Shown here: piece after piece, positions 25,599 through 34,524 of the stretch | Numbering within the stretch: position 1 is the first letter of the stretch | Layout of the letters: each line of letters opens with the position of its first letter | Assembly (NCBI GenBank): GCA_020637895.1 | Contig: JACKJP010000002.1 | Coordinates: 1,054,001 to 1,118,000, forward strand | DNA: 64,000 nucleotides | Source of the DNA: Rhodobiaceae bacterium | Lineage (GTDB): Bacteria; Pseudomonadota; Alphaproteobacteria; Rhizobiales; Tepidamorphaceae | Direction: 5' to 3' | Translations under genes and position numbers: made by a program | The notes under the pieces: model-generated | The model's input: only the letters and a program-made list of their open reading frames with translations | Databases searched by the model: none | What the model was told of the DNA's origin: nothing

Positions 25599-26015
25599 CT
25601 ACACCCCGAACAGGCCAATCACGAGACCCTGCACCAGCATCACGCCCAGCCAGTGTCCGGCGTCGATGAATGTCAGCGACCAGGGGGCCATCTGATAGCG
25701 GTGCGCAATCGTCGTTGTCGTCGCGATGAAGCCGGCCCAGAGGATCAGCGCGCTGATCAGGGCGTTCGTCAGCGTGACGCCGGTGGAAAGGTGGCCAACG
25801 GCGCCTGCGAGAACATGGGCCATGACCAGTTCGCCGATGAAGGAGATGATGAAGGGCAGGGCTGCCGCCAGGCCCTTCTTGCCGGGCAACCGACCTTCAA
25901 GGCCGGCGGCTTTCTGCCATTGTCTCGACAGCGCCATGTACCAGATCGCGCCGAAGACGAAACTGGCAACGGCGGCAAGAAACACCGCGAGATAATTGAT
26001 GCCGGCGAACGCCAT
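25599..26015 (-). CDS. DUF1761 family membrane protein
   Basis: 138 residues from ATG 26015, with AGGAAAGGA upstream. Four membrane helices are predicted. The family pattern is clear: an N-terminal INYLAVFLAAVASFVFGAIWYMALSRQW, and a C-terminal FIDAGHWLGVMLVQGLVIGLF. DUF1761 proteins are of unknown function. Nothing in the neighbourhood (acsA downstream, a methyltransferase upstream at 92 bp) suggests a role. Confidence 0.88.
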   Translation of the reverse strand: MAFAGINYLAVFLAAVASFVFGAIWYMALSRQWQKAAGLEGRLPGKKGLAAALPFIISFIGELVMAHVLAGAVGHLSTGVTLTNALISALILWAGFIATTTTIAHRYQMAPWSLTFIDAGHWLGVMLVQGLVIGLFGV

Positions 26016-26107
26016 GCGCGCATCCTTTCCTGTCCAGAACGGCGGCGATGGTCGCACAGCCGTGAATGCCGGTCCATCCGGCAGCGGACGTTTCCGCCCG
26101 CAATGCC

Positions 26108-26773
26108 TCAGGCCTTCACTCGCCAGACACGCGTCCGCTTGACGTCGTTGTCCTCGAGCGCGCGACTCACGGGCACCTCGTATAGCGCGAGCTGTTCAAG
26201 TCTTTCGCGCGGCAGATAGGCCCGGCCCGGATCGCCGATCAGAACGTCCGCGCCGGCGGCCAGCGCGCGTCGGGCAAATCGCTCCATGCGCGGAGCGATC
26301 TCCCGATCGAAGAACATGTCGCCAATCAGCAGGAGGTCGCAGGGCGGCGGTGCGTCGTCGAGGAGATCCTCGGTCGTCGTCTCGACCTGCACGCCATTTG
26401 CCGCGGCATTCAGTGCGATTGCCGCCGGCGTGAACGGGTCGGGATCTGCGGCGAGGACATGAGCCGCCCCGGCCCTGGCCGCTGCGATGGCGACAAGGCC
26501 GGAACCGGAGCCGACATCGACAACGCGCCGGCCGGCGGCGAGTGCCTTGTTGTCCAGCACGTATCTGGCGAGCGCCTGGCCGCCCGCCCATGCGAAGGCC
26601 CAGAATGGCGCCGGCAGCCCGAGGGCCTCCAGCTCTTCCTCGGTCCTGTGCCAGAGCGAGAAGGCCTCGTCGGCGAGATGGAGCCGGATCTCAGGCGCGT
26701 GCGGCACGTCCATCAGCCGCGTATTGGCGCGGATGAAGGCGGTGCGGTCCTTTGCGCCGATGCGGTGATCCAA
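26108..26773 (-). CDS. METTL20-like protein lysine methyltransferase (ETF-beta type)
   Basis: 221 residues from TTG 26773, chosen because AAGGA lies about 8 bases upstream and because the retained N-terminus (FIRANTRL, then PHAPEIRLHLADEA) looks conserved. ATG 26713 would cut it. Class I SAM methyltransferase: VVDVGSGSGLVAIAAARAGA (motif I), DPDP, and WAFAWAGGQALARYVLDN, which is like bacterial and mitochondrial METTL20 enzymes that methylate lysines of electron-transfer flavoprotein beta. The start region lies 14 bp after the EVE gene stop, so they form an operon. PrmA-type ribosomal methylation is an alternative. Confidence 0.8.
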   Translation of the reverse strand: MDHRIGAKDRTAFIRANTRLMDVPHAPEIRLHLADEAFSLWHRTEEELEALGLPAPFWAFAWAGGQALARYVLDNKALAAGRRVVDVGSGSGLVAIAAARAGAAHVLAADPDPFTPAAIALNAAANGVQVETTTEDLLDDAPPPCDLLLIGDMFFDREIAPRMERFARRALAAGADVLIGDPGRAYLPRERLEQLALYEVPVSRALEDNDVKRTRVWRVKA

Positions 26774-26787
26774 GCAGATGTCCTTGC

Positions 26788-27228
26788 TCAGAGGATGGCT
26801 TTCAGCGTTTCGGGGTCGAGGCCGCCCATGCGGCAGACCTCTTCCCATTCGTTTTCCTTCACCGGCTGTACGGACAGGCGCATGGAGGTGACGAGCGACA
26901 TGTCGGCGAGCTTCGGATTGGCCTTGATCTCCTGCAGCGACACGGGCCTGGGGACATCGGCGAGCGCACGAATGTCGACACATTCCCAGCGCGCATCGTC
27001 GGTCGTTGAATCGGGATGGGCAAGCTTGCAGATTTCCGCGATCCCGACGATCTCAAGGCCCTCGTTGGAGTGGTAGAAGAAGCCGCGATCGCCAAGTGCC
27101 ATCTCACGCATGTTGTTGCGCGCCTGATAATTGCGCACGCCGTCCCATTCCGTGCCCTTGTCACCCGCCTTCTTCTGGTGGTCCCACGACCATTTGAACG
27201 GTTCGGATTTGAACAGCCAATATTTCAT
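26788..27228 (-). CDS. EVE domain protein
   Basis: 146 residues, almost entirely one EVE domain (PUA-like): KYWLFKSEP at the start, WDGVRNYQARNNMREM, GDRGFFYHSNEG and a C-terminal LSVQPVKENEWEEV. EVE domains bind modified bases in nucleic acids; the cellular role of the stand-alone bacterial form is unclear. It lies 36 bp downstream of gpsA and 14 bp before the methyltransferase start, an arrangement common in Rhizobiales. There is no sign of a restriction partner. Confidence 0.92.
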   Translation of the reverse strand: MKYWLFKSEPFKWSWDHQKKAGDKGTEWDGVRNYQARNNMREMALGDRGFFYHSNEGLEIVGIAEICKLAHPDSTTDDARWECVDIRALADVPRPVSLQEIKANPKLADMSLVTSMRLSVQPVKENEWEEVCRMGGLDPETLKAIL

Positions 27229-27264
27229 GTCGCTTCTCTTTTCCGGTGTGGGCGCTCGGTCGTG

Positions 27265-28266
27265 TCACAGACCTTCGCTGCGAAAGGGACGCGCCAGCAA
27301 TTGCCGGATTGCTTCCTCCACGCCAGATGCGCCTGAGACAATATCGTGAATGGCCCCGCAGATGGGCATCTCGATGCCATGCCGGGCGGCAAGTCCGGCC
27401 ACGGCCTCGGCCGTAAAGGCGCCCTCGCTGATGGCGCCGCGTGCGGCAAGGGCGGCGTCGATTCCATGCCCGGCGCCGAGGTCGGCACCAAGAGCGAAAT
27501 TGCGCGATTGCGCGCTGGTACAGGTCAGCACCAGGTCGCCGAGGCCCGAAAGGCCGGCGAGCGTTTCCGCCCTGCCGCCGAGCGCAATGCCGAGCCGCGT
27601 CATTTCGGCAAAACCGCGCGCGATGAGCGCCGCGCCGGCACTGGCGCCGAGCGACCTGCCGGAAACAATGCCGCAGGCAATGGCCAGAACGTTCTTGACC
27701 GATCCGCCCGTCTCCACGCCCGCGATATCGTCGGATGCATAGGGCCGGAAATGCGTCTCGCCAATCGCCGCCGTCAGGCTTTCCGCCAGCGCCATGTCGG
27801 TTGCCGCCAGCGTAACCGCGGTCGGCAGGCCTCGCACGACATCGGCCGCAAAGCTCGGGCCGGACAGAACCGCGACGCGCGCGTCCGGCACTTCCGCGGC
27901 AACGACATCGGAAAGCAGCGCCAGAGAACCGCGCTCGATACCTTTCGAACAGATGATCAGCGGCGTACCGGTCCTGACGTGCTCCCGCATGGTGCGGGCT
28001 ACCGCGCGGACGGACTGCGCCGGGACGACGATCAGGACCGCATCCGCATCGGCGGCGAGCGCCAGATCTGCGGTTGGCCTGATGCCGGGATTCAGCCGGA
28101 CGCCCGGCAGGCGCCTGTTCTCGCCGGTGCGCGCGATGGACTGCGCGCTTTCAGCGCTATGCGTCCACAGGCTGACGTCGCGCCCCTTGCCCGCAAGCAG
28201 CATGGCAAGCGCCGTTCCCCAGGCGCCCGCACCCAACACTGAAAAGCGCTTGAAGATTTCAGTCAC
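27265..28266 (-). CDS. gpsA: GpsA: glycerol-3-phosphate dehydrogenase [NAD(P)+]
   Basis: 333 residues from GTG 28266. Rossmann motif VLGAGAWGTALA near the N-terminus, then CSKGIERGS, SGPSFAADV and VETGGSVKNVLAIACGI with the catalytic lysine, and GLSGLGDLVLTCTS. It reduces dihydroxyacetone phosphate to sn-glycerol-3-phosphate for phospholipid synthesis. It starts 25 bp after the tsaD stop, so tsaD-gpsA-EVE-methyltransferase is probably one operon. Confidence 0.96.
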   Translation of the reverse strand: MTEIFKRFSVLGAGAWGTALAMLLAGKGRDVSLWTHSAESAQSIARTGENRRLPGVRLNPGIRPTADLALAADADAVLIVVPAQSVRAVARTMREHVRTGTPLIICSKGIERGSLALLSDVVAAEVPDARVAVLSGPSFAADVVRGLPTAVTLAATDMALAESLTAAIGETHFRPYASDDIAGVETGGSVKNVLAIACGIVSGRSLGASAGAALIARGFAEMTRLGIALGGRAETLAGLSGLGDLVLTCTSAQSRNFALGADLGAGHGIDAALAARGAISEGAFTAEAVAGLAARHGIEMPICGAIHDIVSGASGVEEAIRQLLARPFRSEGL

Positions 28267-28291
28267 TCCGACGCCCCCGCCCCATGCCTGC

Positions 28292-29356
28292 TCAAGCCTT
28301 CACGCCGGCGCCGCGGGCCGATTCGGCAGCGAGATCGAGAGGCCAGCGCGGCCGCACCGCAGCGTCAAGCGTATCGACGAGGCCCAGCGCCATTCTCTCC
28401 GCCCCCGCCCAGGCAATCATGACGCCGTTGTCGGCGCATAGCGCAGGCGGCGGGGCATAAAGGGCGCTGTCATTTTGAGACGCCAGATCGTCCAGGGCGA
28501 GACGGATAGCCTGATTGGCGGCCACGCCGCCGGCGATGACCAGCGGCAGACCGCCCGGGGCCCGGCGGAAGGCATGTTTGACCCTGTCGGCAAGGCATTC
28601 GGCGACGGCTGCCTGGAAGCCAGCGCAGATGTCGGCGATGTCGACGTCTTTCAGGGGCTGCAAGGGTTCGGCGGCGCGGCGCACGGCCGTCTTGAGCCCG
28701 GAAAATGAAAAATGCGGCTCGGCCCGACCGACCATCGGGCGCGGCAAATCGAACCGTGCGGGATTGCCCGTCTTTGCCTCTCGTTCCACTGCCGGTCCGC
28801 CTGGATAGGGAAGGCCGAGCAGTTTGGCGACCTTGTCGAAGGCTTCGCCAACGGCATCGTCGATCGTGGTGGCGAGGCGCTGGTAACGGCCGGCACCCTC
28901 GACCAGCAGGATCTGTGTGTGACCGCCTGAAACGAGCAGCATCAGGAACGGGAAGGCAAGACCGTCCGTGAGGCGCACGGTCAGCGCATGGGCCTCAAGA
29001 TGGTTGATGGCAAGAAACGGCTTCTGCAGCGCGAAGGCCATCGCCTTGCCGGTCATAGCGCCGACGAGCAGGCCACCCTGAAGGCCCGGGCCGCACGTGG
29101 CAGCGACCGCCGAAAGCTGTGCACCGGACACGTCCGCCTCGGTCAGCGCGCGGGCGATGATTGCGTCAAGCGCTTCTACATGCGCGCGTGCGGCAATCTC
29201 CGGCACGACGCCGCCGAAGGGCGCGTGTTCCTCGATCTGGCTGAGCACGACGGATGACAGAATCCGGCCCGAGCCGTCGGCTTCGCGCGCGACAACCGCC
29301 GCGGCTGTCTCGTCGCAGCTCGTCTCGATCCCCAGAACAAGCATCGTCCCGTTCAT
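28292..29356 (-). CDS. tsaD: TsaD: tRNA t6A37 threonylcarbamoyltransferase
   Basis: 354 residues from ATG 29356 (GAGGG nine bases upstream). The frame is open to 29395, but that adds nothing conserved. N-terminal VLGIETSCDETAAA; metal-binding HLEAH at 119-123; MLLVSGGHTQ; SFSGLKTAVRR; VIAGGVAANQAIR; CADNGVMIAWAG. It transfers threonylcarbamoyl from TC-AMP to A37 of tRNAs reading ANN codons. It is divergent from hemC across 130 bp, a typical rhizobial arrangement. Confidence 0.97.
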   Translation of the reverse strand: MNGTMLVLGIETSCDETAAAVVAREADGSGRILSSVVLSQIEEHAPFGGVVPEIAARAHVEALDAIIARALTEADVSGAQLSAVAATCGPGLQGGLLVGAMTGKAMAFALQKPFLAINHLEAHALTVRLTDGLAFPFLMLLVSGGHTQILLVEGAGRYQRLATTIDDAVGEAFDKVAKLLGLPYPGGPAVEREAKTGNPARFDLPRPMVGRAEPHFSFSGLKTAVRRAAEPLQPLKDVDIADICAGFQAAVAECLADRVKHAFRRAPGGLPLVIAGGVAANQAIRLALDDLASQNDSALYAPPPALCADNGVMIAWAGAERMALGLVDTLDAAVRPRWPLDLAAESARGAGVKA

Positions 29357-29486
29357 TCGTTCAACCCTCGCAGCGCCCGCCATCCGGCTTGTCACCCGAT
29401 ACGTCTTTCTGCCATGTCTCTTCTATAGTTTGCTCGTGAAGGTTCAGCCACCCCGTCGGAATGGTGGTCAGGGGAAGTACAGGAAT

Positions 29487-30407
29487 ATGGTCCGTATCGG
29501 CACACGCGGCAGCGCGCTGGCGCTCGCGCAGGCGCATGAGGTTCGCGAACGGCTGATCTCGGCCGGCGTCGTGGAAGCGGCCGGCATCGAGATCGTCGAG
29601 ATCAAGACCACGGGCGACCAGATCCTCGACCGGCCCCTGTCGGAAGCTGGCGGTAAAGGGCTTTTCACCAAGGAACTCGAGGAGGCGCTATACGACCGGC
29701 GGATCGATCTTGCGGTGCATTCGGCCAAGGATATGCCGACGGTGCTGCCCGACGGACTCGGCCTTTCGGCCTTTCTCCCGCGTGAGGATGTGCGCGATGC
29801 GTTCGTGTCCTACCAGTATCCAGACCTTGCCTCCGTGCCGGCCGATAGCGTCATCGGAACGGCATCGCTTCGCCGGCAGGCGCAGCTGCGCCGGCTTCGT
29901 CCCGATCTCAAGGTTGCGATGCTGCGCGGCAATGTCATCACGCGGCTTGCAAAGCTCAAGGCGGGCGAGTTCGCCGGCGCGATCCTCGCAACCGCGGGCC
30001 TGCGGCGGCTCGGGCTTGCCGCCGAGATCCGGGCGCTGCTGCCGGCGACCGACTTCCTGCCCGCTGTCGGTCAGGGCGCGATCTGCATCGAAAGCCGGCT
30101 TGGCGACACGGAGATCGAGACGCTCCTGACGTCGATCCACGATCATGCAACGGCAACCGCGCTGATCTGCGAACGGGCATTTCTCGGCGTTCTCGATGGC
30201 TCCTGCCGGACGCCGATTGCGGGCCATGCGACACTCGATGGAAAGACGTTGCGTTTTCGCGGGCAGGTGCTCTCGCCCGACGGAACGCAGAGCTTCGAGG
30301 TCAATGGTGAGGGCGCGAGCGACGATCCTGGCGCCATCGGGCGACAGGCTGGCGAAAAAATCCTCGACGAGGCCGGGGCGGAGTTGTTGGCCTCGCTCAG
30401 GGTATAG
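29487..30407 (+). CDS. hemC: HemC: porphobilinogen deaminase
   Basis: 306 residues from ATG 29487 (AGGAAT). Motifs IGTRGSALALAQ, KTTGDQILD, GGKGLFTKELE, LAVHSAKDMPT and GTASLRRQAQL are present, plus GSCRTP with Cys240 that carries the dipyrromethane cofactor. It polymerises four porphobilinogens to hydroxymethylbilane. hemD follows after 8 bp, so the two consecutive heme-pathway steps are co-expressed. Confidence 0.97.
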   Translation: MVRIGTRGSALALAQAHEVRERLISAGVVEAAGIEIVEIKTTGDQILDRPLSEAGGKGLFTKELEEALYDRRIDLAVHSAKDMPTVLPDGLGLSAFLPREDVRDAFVSYQYPDLASVPADSVIGTASLRRQAQLRRLRPDLKVAMLRGNVITRLAKLKAGEFAGAILATAGLRRLGLAAEIRALLPATDFLPAVGQGAICIESRLGDTEIETLLTSIHDHATATALICERAFLGVLDGSCRTPIAGHATLDGKTLRFRGQVLSPDGTQSFEVNGEGASDDPGAIGRQAGEKILDEAGAELLASLRV

Positions 30408-30415
30408 GTGACGCC

Positions 30416-31117
30416 ATGCGGGTGCTGGTGACACGGCCGGCGGAAGATGCGGCGCGAACGGCGGCGCGGCTCGAGGCTGCCGGTCACAAGGCGGTCATCG
30501 CGCCGCTCTTTGCCATCAAGCCGACCGGCGCGGCGATCGACCCCGCTGGTGTCGGCGGCATCCTGCTGACGAGCCGCAACGGTGTTCGCACGCTTTCAGG
30601 AGAAGATGTCGCACGGTTCGCGCGGCTTCCCGTCTTTGCCGTCGGCGACGCGACAGCGCAGGCCGCGCGTGACGCCGGCTTTCAGAATGTCACAAGCGCC
30701 AGCAGCGATTCGGCGGCGTTGGTCCGTGTCGTGCGCAGGGCGATTTCACCGCATACCGGCGCATTGGTGCACATTGCCGGCGCGCATGTCGCGGGCGACG
30801 TTGCGGGTGATCTGAAGCGCGTCGGTTTCGCGGTGCGGCGGATCGTCGCTTACGATGCGGTGGCCGAAGATGCGCTGGCCGTTGCGGCGCGGGACACCAT
30901 TATCAGGCAGGCGCCAGAAATGGCGCTGGTCTATTCCGAGCGTGCCGCCGAAGCCCTGATCGGCCTTTACGCCAGGATGCCCGCTTGGCTTGCCCGGCCG
31001 GGCATCGCGGCGATTTCCGCGCGGGCGGCGAGGCCCTTTGCCGAAGCTGGCGGCTGGAAGGTGAAAATCGCTTCAAGGCTCGACGAGGCCGCCCTGCTGG
31101 CGGCGCTTGAAACCTGA
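30416..31117 (+). CDS. hemD: HemD: uroporphyrinogen-III synthase
   Basis: 233 residues. Sequence conservation in this family is low, but the N-terminal RVLVTRPAEDAARTAARLEAAGH, the ILLTSRNGVRTL element, PVFAVGDATAQAARDAGF, and YSERAAEAL toward the C-terminus match it. It cyclises hydroxymethylbilane to uroporphyrinogen III. It is placed directly after hemC and followed by the Mic60-like gene after 118 bp. Confidence 0.93.
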   Translation: MRVLVTRPAEDAARTAARLEAAGHKAVIAPLFAIKPTGAAIDPAGVGGILLTSRNGVRTLSGEDVARFARLPVFAVGDATAQAARDAGFQNVTSASSDSAALVRVVRRAISPHTGALVHIAGAHVAGDVAGDLKRVGFAVRRIVAYDAVAEDALAVAARDTIIRQAPEMALVYSERAAEALIGLYARMPAWLARPGIAAISARAARPFAEAGGWKVKIASRLDEAALLAALET

Positions 31118-31130
31118 GACATCGGCGATC

Positions 31131-31177
31131 GTTACACCGTCTGCAACCTTGCACCGGTGACGCAAACGGGGTGTAAC
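31131..31177. repeat. imperfect long inverted repeat between hemD and the Mic60-like gene
   Basis: GTTACACC (31131-31138) and GGTGTAAC (31170-31177) are perfect 8-bp arms around 31 nt that contain a further palindrome CACCGGTG (31152-31159). No T run follows, so it is not an intrinsic terminator. It could be a protein-binding site or an RNA structure in the transcript. Confidence 0.5.
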
Positions 31178-31235
31178 TGAGCAGAGCCGGGCGGAACGGG
31201 CACCATATGAATCAGACAGGAAGAGGCGACTTCGC

Positions 31236-32543
31236 ATGACGGCAGGCGATGAGGGGAAGAAGGATACCGGAGCGGCCAGGCGCCGGGCGGTGAAGCCCCC
31301 GACGATCGATCTGAAGGCCTCAACGGTTGAAGATGCGCCGAAGGCGGCGGCAGACAAGCCGGCGGCCGCGGAAGCTGCCCCGGCAGATGCCAAGGCCGAA
31401 AAGAAGGCGGAGACCGTACCGCCGAAACAGGAATCGGCGCCAGCATCCGGCGCAACCTCCGCGGCATCGGCGTCGTCAGTGCCGCCTGCCGGTTCGAAGG
31501 CCGCGAAACCCGATCCGGCTCCGGCACGACGCGGGATCGGCTCGTGGGTTCTCGGCGCCATCGCCGGGGGCATCATCGGCGGCGCGATTGTCTATGGCGC
31601 CTATTATTTCGACCTGCTGCCCGGCCGCGCGCCCGACATGTCGGCGATCACCGTGCTTCAGGGCCGTGTCGACCGGCTTGAGAGCCGGCCGGCAACGCAG
31701 GCGGTGGATCTGAAACCGCTTGAAGACCGGCTTGCCAGACTGGAATTGGCGCCCGCGCCGAGCGTCGATACGAGTGCGCTTGAGGCCAGGGTCGCGGCGC
31801 TTGAAGAGCGCATTTCGGGGCTTTCGGCGGCCAGCGGTGGCACGGTCGATCTTTCGCCCGTCGAAGGCCGGCTCTCGGCGCTCGAACAGAAGATCGCTTC
31901 GTTCGGACAGGGCACAGGCGGCGAGAGCGGCGCGGATACGACCGCGCTGCGCGATGAAATGGGCGCCATCAAGCAGGAATTGCAGGGCGCTCTCTCGGCG
32001 CTTCAGCAGCGAACCGAAACGCTCGCCTCATCCAATAACGCCAGGGCGCAGGGTCCGGAAAAGAGCGGGCAGATCCAGGCTGCCCTTTCGCTGCGTGACG
32101 CGGTATCGCGCGGAACTGTCTCCGAGGCCGACCTGCAGGAAGGATCGTCGCTCGGCCTTGCGATCGCGCCGTTGCAGGAAGCGCTTCAGCCAGGCCCCGT
32201 CTCGCTCGATGCGCTGACCGGGGCCTTCAACGACAATGCCGGGGCGATGATCCAGGCCGCCCGTCCGCCCGCGAGCGGTGTCATCGGCCGGATCGCGGAG
32301 GGTGCGCGGTCGCTGGTCACGATCCGCGCCGCGGGCCCGCAGGCTGGCGACACGCCGGAAGCCATCATTTCGCGGATCGATGCCGCCCTGCAGCGCGGCG
32401 ACAGCGGCCTCGCCAGGGCCGAGTTCGACAAACTGCCAGCCGAATCGCAGGCGGCCTCGGGCACTTTCGGCGAGTTGCTGAAACGCCGGCAGACGCAGCT
32501 TGAAGCGGCCGATGTGCTGGTGCGCCAGGCGATCGGAGGCTGA
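31236..32543 (+). CDS. Mic60/mitofilin-like inner membrane protein (COG4223)
   Basis: 435 residues. A disordered Ala/Lys/Pro/Glu-rich N-terminal region (1-98, cytoplasmic) is followed by one glycine-rich membrane helix (about 102-125, with GAIAGGIIGGAIVYG), a periplasmic coiled-coil region (about 138-265) and a C-terminal mitofilin-like helical domain (DAALQRGDSGLARAEFDKLP). This architecture and the position between hemD and hemY are those of alphaproteobacterial Mic60, the relative of the mitochondrial cristae protein. It probably shapes or tethers the inner membrane. It ends 7 bp before hemY, so they are co-transcribed. Confidence 0.87.
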   Translation: MTAGDEGKKDTGAARRRAVKPPTIDLKASTVEDAPKAAADKPAAAEAAPADAKAEKKAETVPPKQESAPASGATSAASASSVPPAGSKAAKPDPAPARRGIGSWVLGAIAGGIIGGAIVYGAYYFDLLPGRAPDMSAITVLQGRVDRLESRPATQAVDLKPLEDRLARLELAPAPSVDTSALEARVAALEERISGLSAASGGTVDLSPVEGRLSALEQKIASFGQGTGGESGADTTALRDEMGAIKQELQGALSALQQRTETLASSNNARAQGPEKSGQIQAALSLRDAVSRGTVSEADLQEGSSLGLAIAPLQEALQPGPVSLDALTGAFNDNAGAMIQAARPPASGVIGRIAEGARSLVTIRAAGPQAGDTPEAIISRIDAALQRGDSGLARAEFDKLPAESQAASGTFGELLKRRQTQLEAADVLVRQAIGG

Positions 32544-32550
32544 ACCGCAT

Positions 32551-34221
32551 ATGGCAAGGGTTCTCTTTTTCCTGATCGTCACGCTGCTGCTGGCCGCCGG
32601 CTTCGTCTGGGTGGCCGAGCACCCCGGCCATGTGGTCTTCAACTGGCTCGGCTACCGGATCGAGGTCAGCCTGATGCTCGCCGCGATCGCGACCGTCGTG
32701 CTGATCGTACTGATCCTTTTCGTCTGGGGCATCATCCGCTGGGTGCTGCACGGACCGGAGGCCATCGGCAGCTTTTTCAAGGGCCGGCGCGAGGCGCGGG
32801 GCTTCAGGGCGCTTTCGGCAGGCATGATCGCGGCCAATGCCGGCGATGTCGCGGCTGCCCGCCGCCATTCCAAACAGGCCGACAAGCTGCTGGAGCGCGA
32901 GCCGCTCGCGCTGCTTCTGAAAGCGCAGGCCGCTCAGCTTGCCGGCGACCGGCAGGGGGCGCACGAGGCCTTCGAGGCGATGGTCGACGACCCGGCGACG
33001 GAACCGATCGGCCTGCGCGGGCTCTATGTGGAGGCCGAGCGCGCCGAGGACGAGGACGCAGCCCGGCACTATGCGGCGCGGGCGCTTGCCCGTTCGCCGG
33101 CGCTGCCCTGGGCGGCGAACGCGCTTCTTGCCTATGAAACGCGGCACGGCCACTGGGACGAGACGCTGCGGATCGTCGAGCGCAATGCCGACAACAGGCT
33201 GATCGACCGGGCGAAGGCCAGGCGTCTGAAAGCCGTCCTCCTGACCGCGCAGGCGCAGGAATGTTTCGACCGCGAGCCGGAACGCTCGCTCTCGCTGGCG
33301 CTGGAAGCGCAGAAGCTGGCGCCTGAACTCGTCCCCGCCGCGCTCATTGCCGGGCAGCATCTCGCCTCCACCGGGCAGACGGCAAAGGCGGTGAAGGTGA
33401 TCGAGAAGACGTGGAAGCTTTCGCCGCATCCCGACCTTGCCGAGGTCTATGCCCATGCCCGCTCGGGCGATTCGGTGCGCGACCGCCTGAAACGGGTGAA
33501 GGCGCTGGCGCAGAAGGCACCGGGCAACGAGGAGTCGCGCATCGCGCTCGCCCGCGCGGCGCTGGAAGCACAGGATTACAAGCTTGCCCGTGCCGAACTT
33601 GAGCCCTTGCTGCATCAGATGCCGACGCAGCGCGTCTGCCTTCTGATGGCGGAGCTTGAGGATCATCAGGACGGCGACCGGGGCAAAGCGCGCGAGTGGC
33701 TCGCCCGCGCGGTGCGCGCGCCGCGCGATCCGGCATGGACGGCGGACGGCCATGTCTCGGCCGAATGGGCGCCCGTGTCGCCGATCACCGGCGAACTCGA
33801 CGCCTTTGAATGGAAAGTCCCGGTGCAGGTGCTTTCCATGCCGATCGATCCGGAAGCCGATGTCCTGCCCGCAGGCGGCCTGATCGCCGCCTCCGAGCCG
33901 GAACCGATGAAGGAAATCAGGCCGCTCGCAACGCCCGAGCCGGCGACGGCAATGCCGGGACGGGAGATCATTGCGTCGAAGCCGGCAAAGCCCGCCGCCG
34001 CGACGCCCGAACCGGAGAAAAAGGAAGGCGAGACGAAGGCCGCGCCGGAAGCGACAATTGCCGAAACGCCGGCTCCGACGCCCGCCGACCCGAAGCCAGC
34101 TGCGGAGCCAATCGAACTGAAGGAAGCCGAACCGTTCAAGCCGCCGATCCCGGACGATCCGGGCGTCGAGCCGGAGGAGGACGGGTCGCTGCCGCGCAAG
34201 CGCAAACTTCGCCTCCACTGA
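32551..34221 (+). CDS. hemY: HemY-family tetratricopeptide membrane protein
   Basis: 556 residues from ATG 32551; its ribosome site GGAGG lies inside the end of the previous gene. Two N-terminal membrane helices (about 4-22 and 40-64) and the conserved HPGHVVFNWLGYRIE, then a TPR-like helical domain (about 95-400) and a long Pro/Glu/Lys-rich C-terminal tail (about 455-545) that is probably disordered. It belongs to the proteobacterial HemY family (HemY_N), linked to late tetrapyrrole metabolism by operon context. It is not the protoporphyrinogen oxidase of the same name. Last gene of hemC-hemD-Mic60-hemY. Confidence 0.9.
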   Translation: MARVLFFLIVTLLLAAGFVWVAEHPGHVVFNWLGYRIEVSLMLAAIATVVLIVLILFVWGIIRWVLHGPEAIGSFFKGRREARGFRALSAGMIAANAGDVAAARRHSKQADKLLEREPLALLLKAQAAQLAGDRQGAHEAFEAMVDDPATEPIGLRGLYVEAERAEDEDAARHYAARALARSPALPWAANALLAYETRHGHWDETLRIVERNADNRLIDRAKARRLKAVLLTAQAQECFDREPERSLSLALEAQKLAPELVPAALIAGQHLASTGQTAKAVKVIEKTWKLSPHPDLAEVYAHARSGDSVRDRLKRVKALAQKAPGNEESRIALARAALEAQDYKLARAELEPLLHQMPTQRVCLLMAELEDHQDGDRGKAREWLARAVRAPRDPAWTADGHVSAEWAPVSPITGELDAFEWKVPVQVLSMPIDPEADVLPAGGLIAASEPEPMKEIRPLATPEPATAMPGREIIASKPAKPAAATPEPEKKEGETKAAPEATIAETPAPTPADPKPAAEPIELKEAEPFKPPIPDDPGVEPEEDGSLPRKRKLRLH

Positions 34222-34383
34222 CCTCGCAGCGGCTAAGCGCGGCGTGGCTTCAATGACGCCTTGCATCGCGGGCGGGTTGATTGTATCCCATCCGCCATCC
34301 GATCCGCCGGGCTTGCCCGAAACGCGGATCGCGACCAAAACTGTTGGAATTTCCGCGGCGGGCCAAACCCGCCTGCCGGTGAA

Positions 34384-34459
34384 GCCGCTTTAGCTCAGTT
34401 GGTAGAGCACATCATTCGTAATGATGGGGTCGCGTGTTCGAGTCACGCAAGCGGCACCA
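34384..34459 (+). tRNA. tRNA-Thr (CGT), with encoded CCA
   Basis: The complete cloverleaf can be drawn: acceptor GCCGCTT with AAGCGGC, D arm GCTC...GAGC, anticodon arm CATCA-TTCGTAA-TGATG (anticodon CGT, reads ACG), T arm GCGTG-TTCGAGT-CACGC, discriminator A and CCA at 34457-34459. A small GGCGGG-CCAAA-CCCGCC hairpin lies 10 bp upstream. Confidence 0.97.
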
Positions 34460-34524
34460 GTTTTCCTTGACCCGATTAGACCAAATCGCGTGAAGTCCTG
34501 CCCAAGAATTGGGGAGGAATGTTC

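Noticed and set aside
32365..34338. 657-codon minus-strand frame opposite hemY
   Set aside because: Arg/Gly/Leu-rich shadow of a GC-rich gene with a clear family assignment on the plus strand.
34361..34373. GGCGGG/CCCGCC region before tRNA-Thr as a terminator for hemY
   Set aside because: Six-base stem without a T run; more likely chance in GC-rich sequence.
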